A DNA stretch of 64,000 bases from assembly GCF_020283565.1 (NCBI RefSeq), contig NC_060062.1, positions 28,828,251-28,892,250 on the forward strand, in the 5' to 3' direction. The stretch is from Trifolium pratense. Lineage: Eukaryota > Streptophyta > Magnoliopsida > Fabales > Fabaceae. The notes under the pieces were generated by a model. It saw only the letters and a list, made by a program, of their open reading frames with translations, was not told the DNA's origin and searched no databases. The position numbers and the translations under genes were made by a program. Positions 60,201 to 64,000 of this stretch are shown here, in pieces (within the stretch, counting starts at the first letter, position 1; every line of letters begins with the position of its first letter).

Positions 60201-62380
60201 AAAAAAACGGATTGATGTTATTTTGATCCATTTATGATGCTTAAGCCCGATAATTATGATAAGTAATAATGGGCTTGAACACTAATTCTGATTTGTGTAG
60301 AAACAAAATGTAAGGCCTAACTTCTAGTGTACATGATGGGTAGTATGGCTAGGGTTGTTATCTTATAAATAGATAGGCTAGGTCCCCTTTGCCATCACGA
60401 CGTCATCACAGCCGCCACGCTGAAAAATAAGCTTGTATGAGGTTTGCCCCATTGAGAACCTCAGAAACTGTAACATGTGATCATGCAAAGGAATACCTTG
60501 TCTAACATATCGGTGATTCCGATATCGGCTCTTCGGTAAACACAATTGTTCATTATCAAGTAAGTGTGTTCTAATCTCAAATAATATGTCGATATCTAAT
60601 CGTTAATTCTTACAACAATTTGTCATTCAAAAATAAAAATGGAAAGTATCAAACACCATTTCCTAAAAAAAAAGAAAAGGAAGTAGTATCAAACACCATA
60701 TATCGGCTACATTGTTAGAAATAATAATGTAATTCTTGTACAATTAATTAATTATAGGCAAATGTTTCTAACAGACCAATTAATTTCTAATATCTTCCAT
60801 ACTCATAATCGACTTGCGAATCCATTTGCAAATTCAATTTCTAGTTCGAGATCAATAATTTTAGGTTTTTTACTAAAATATATTCATAAGCAAATTAATA
60901 TTTACTGTGATTAATTTTTTTTTTCCGGATGGTCTGGTTGTGACAATAACATACAATAGAAAATTATAAGGATGATTAAGTTCACATCCATTCTAAATAA
61001 GATGAAAGACAATTCTAAGTAAGAAGCATTGCAATGTTTGTAAATCCCTTTTGTCACTTAAATTTCAAACCATAAAGAATGGCCTAAAGTTCCAAAAGAA
61101 AAATCCTATTAGATTCAAGGAAGAAGTGAGACGCAAACACATTCTAATTTAGAAGTTGATCGAATAAGAATTTAAAGGTGAAGTTTAAGATTCCAGGTTT
61201 ATTTTCTTTCATATTGTAACATTTTAATATTTTTATATATTTTATAAAAAAATTAAATATATTTTTTAGTAATTTTTTAATTTATTATTTATACAACAAC
61301 CTATTTCTTTCATATTGAAGCACCTTTCTTCTAAGTAAATTATTATAACCAAAAATGTACCCAATTTTTTTTATTATAATCTAAAATATAATTATTTTAT
61401 TTATAGGCAACCTATATATGAGATTTTAAGGAATTTTATTCTACTCATCTATTTATTTTAATCAATTCTATTATATTCTATTTATATAATTTTAACCAAT
61501 TTGATGTGACGATGATAAAATAACTATAAGCTTAATTATTAAATATTTTGATTTGATTTTATTAATTAATTATTTGTTTAGTTATTTTTTTTATATATAT
61601 ATTGATTAGTTATTTTTATATTTATTATTTGGCGAATTATTTTATTTTAAGCATATTACCTTGCCTTACTAGCTTTCTCTCGTGGTATGTGCAAAGACAC
61701 ATGCTAAGTTGAGTTAATTTTATCTAAAATTTTCATGTGGTACCCTGCTAAGTTGTCACGTATGCAAATTTCTTAGCCACGTTGATGATTTAAATAGAAA
61801 TTTGACTAAAATGACTAACTTGAAAATTTTTAAATGTAAGGGACTAAATTGAAATCTAAAATAAACGTAAAGGACCAAATATGCAATTAAGACAATTTCT
61901 TTGAATTTTTTTTTTCATTGATAATCTTATTTTTAAAAATATTTTTTTCATTGAAGTTATAAACAAATCTAGAAATCTAGAAAATATATGAAGATATAAG
62001 ATGACGAGTTGAAAACCTCAGCCTAACCCGTCAAAACTGGCGGGTCAAACGGGCCAAGCCCGTTTTGCCACTCCTAATGTTGACATAAAAAATAAAAAAT
62101 AAAAGACCACTTTTGACATAATGGAAATTACACAATGTAAATTTAATAGGTAATTATCACTTATCAAAATAAATAAAAGAACATAAATACAACCAATATT
62201 GCAACATTTCCTAAAAAAAATAATATTTGCAAAATAAAAAAAAAGAATTAAGTCGTTGGAATGATTAGTGTATGAATTTGTTAAGAAGTTCCATGGTCTG
62301 GACAATGATTTATAAGTAAGAGGCAATTCTCACCTTACAAGCTGGTTATTACAAAAAAAAAAAAACATGTATAAACAGAG
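60201..62380. other. Intergenic with a hAT end fragment
   Basis: No gene supported. About 60330-60600 looks like a retroelement leader or LTR piece (TATA-like 'tataaatagata', then a GC-richer stretch). Around 61990-62076 a hAT-type end ('ggcgggtcaaacgggccaag' to 'ttttgccactccta') is present without a partner. Confidence 0.35.
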
Positions 62381-62998
<618 letters not shown>

Positions 62999-63126
62999 TA
63001 AACAGAGACGTACATGATCTCTTCCTTTATATTGTACACCCACACAATTTTCATGTACATACATATGTGTTTGATCGGTTACAAATGAGCTTATGCGCAT
63101 GCGCTCCAACATAATGCATGTATTCT

Positions 63127-64000
63127 CACTACAACAAATGAAGGCCTTTAATAGCGCTTGTTTTGGCTTTTAATAGCGCTTTAAAGTGCTATTACTGATA
63201 CCGCTATTATAAGTCCGCTGCCTATAATAGCGTTTTTAAAGAGCTATCAAATATCAACATTTAATAGCGCTTCAGGAAAAAACCGCTGTCGTATGTAAAC
63301 TGGCATGACCATTAGGGCCTATAGAAACAGGTGTTTTATAGCGTTTTATGCTGAAAACGCTATGATATGTCAACCTTTAATAGCGCCCGTGCCTAAAAAC
63401 GCTATGATATGTCAACCTTTAATAGCGCCCGTGCCTAAAAACGCTATGATAAGTCCTTGTATTTTTTTTTACCGTAATTTGTAATTTTATTTTATACTTT
63501 CAAAATATATAATATTATTAATTATTAATTTTCTAAAAACTAGTGCTGTTCCATTATACATACTCTATAATATAAACAAAAGCTCTTGAAATACATTAAT
63601 TCATTTCATAAACAAAATTGATCCGAGTACAAGACAAATCTGAGAACACAACCAACATATCGAGAACACTACTTTGACCCCCCACTAATTAACAATCTAC
63701 CCCAAAATTAGAAAAAGCACCCCAATAACACATGTCTAGTAGTGTAACTCGAATAAACAAACCAACATTCCACAAACACCTACCAAACCTATGATGTATA
63801 TCAATAGACTACAAAAGAGCAGGGAACAAGAAACACTACAGAAGCATCAGTCCACAGTTCCAAGCGTGATAGCAAGCTAACTTCAAGCACATAACACAAA
63901 TAGTTCAGGGAGAATACCGAACATCTGTACTGAAAAAAGCAGAAAACTAGTAATGAATAATGGAAGTATCTCTAGCTGGTTGTGCATTGGATCAAGATCA
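63127..64000. mobile_element. CACTA (En/Spm) transposon end, runs off the window
   Basis: Begins cactacaacaaatgaaggcc, the standard CACTA terminus, and is followed by many subterminal copies of TAATAGCGC and GCGCTATTA-type motifs in both orientations. A unit of about 42 bp ('ctatgatatgtcaaccttt', 'aatagcgcccgtgcc') is repeated twice in tandem at 63358-63445. The other end and any transposase are outside the window. Confidence 0.8.

Overview
This window is AT-rich plant nuclear DNA. It has long introns, GT-AG splice sites and a dense, nested load of transposons. The gene families and repeat types point to a legume, probably Medicago or a close relative; that is inference from style and from the WAT1/MtN21-like gene, not from a database match. 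I see no bacterial, organellar or viral backbone, no CRISPR array and no operons.

Four genes look intact: (1) an intronless L-type lectin receptor-like kinase on the minus strand (8126-10189) whose kinase domain has lost catalytic residues; (2) a five-exon CDCA7-like zf-4CXXC_R1 zinc-finger gene (13243-15816, +); (3) a three-exon 60S ribosomal protein L9 gene (35678-37700, -) with telo-box and site II promoter motifs and two copies of a box C/D snoRNA in its first intron; (4) a seven-exon WAT1-related (EamA/MtN21-like) transporter (49083-59841, +) with a 6.1-kb second intron full of transposons. A short Ser/Pro-rich ORF with a TATA box (336-731, +) may be a fifth gene.

The first 7 kb also hold broken coding DNA: two 5' exons of an auxin response factor (1657-2020), then an ATG13-like autophagy gene without its N-terminus and with two frameshifts (2522-6535), then a Ty1-copia RT/RNase H relic. 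Degenerate coding traces occur at 16.3-16.9 kb and 19.4 kb.

From 20 to 35 kb the sequence is a transposon nest. Reading target-site duplications (TSDs) from outside in gives three Mutator-like elements stacked inside one another (23222-35383, 23551-33716, 23804-30056). The innermost holds a LINE scrap, MITEs and a 2.7-kb solo LTR that entered a G-run. Elsewhere there are hAT-like, Tourist-like, Stowaway-like, SINE, LINE and CACTA pieces, many with recognisable TSDs.

The most unusual structure is a ~640-bp near-identical inverted repeat (53566-54204 / 54570-55205) made from a LINE 3' end plus about 130 bp of its 3' flank, inside an intron of the WAT1-like gene. Its junction suggests fold-back self-priming during target-primed reverse transcription. 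The other leading observations are the duplicated intronic snoRNA, the reconstructed three-level MULE nest, the receptor pseudokinase and the ARF/ATG13 fragment pair.
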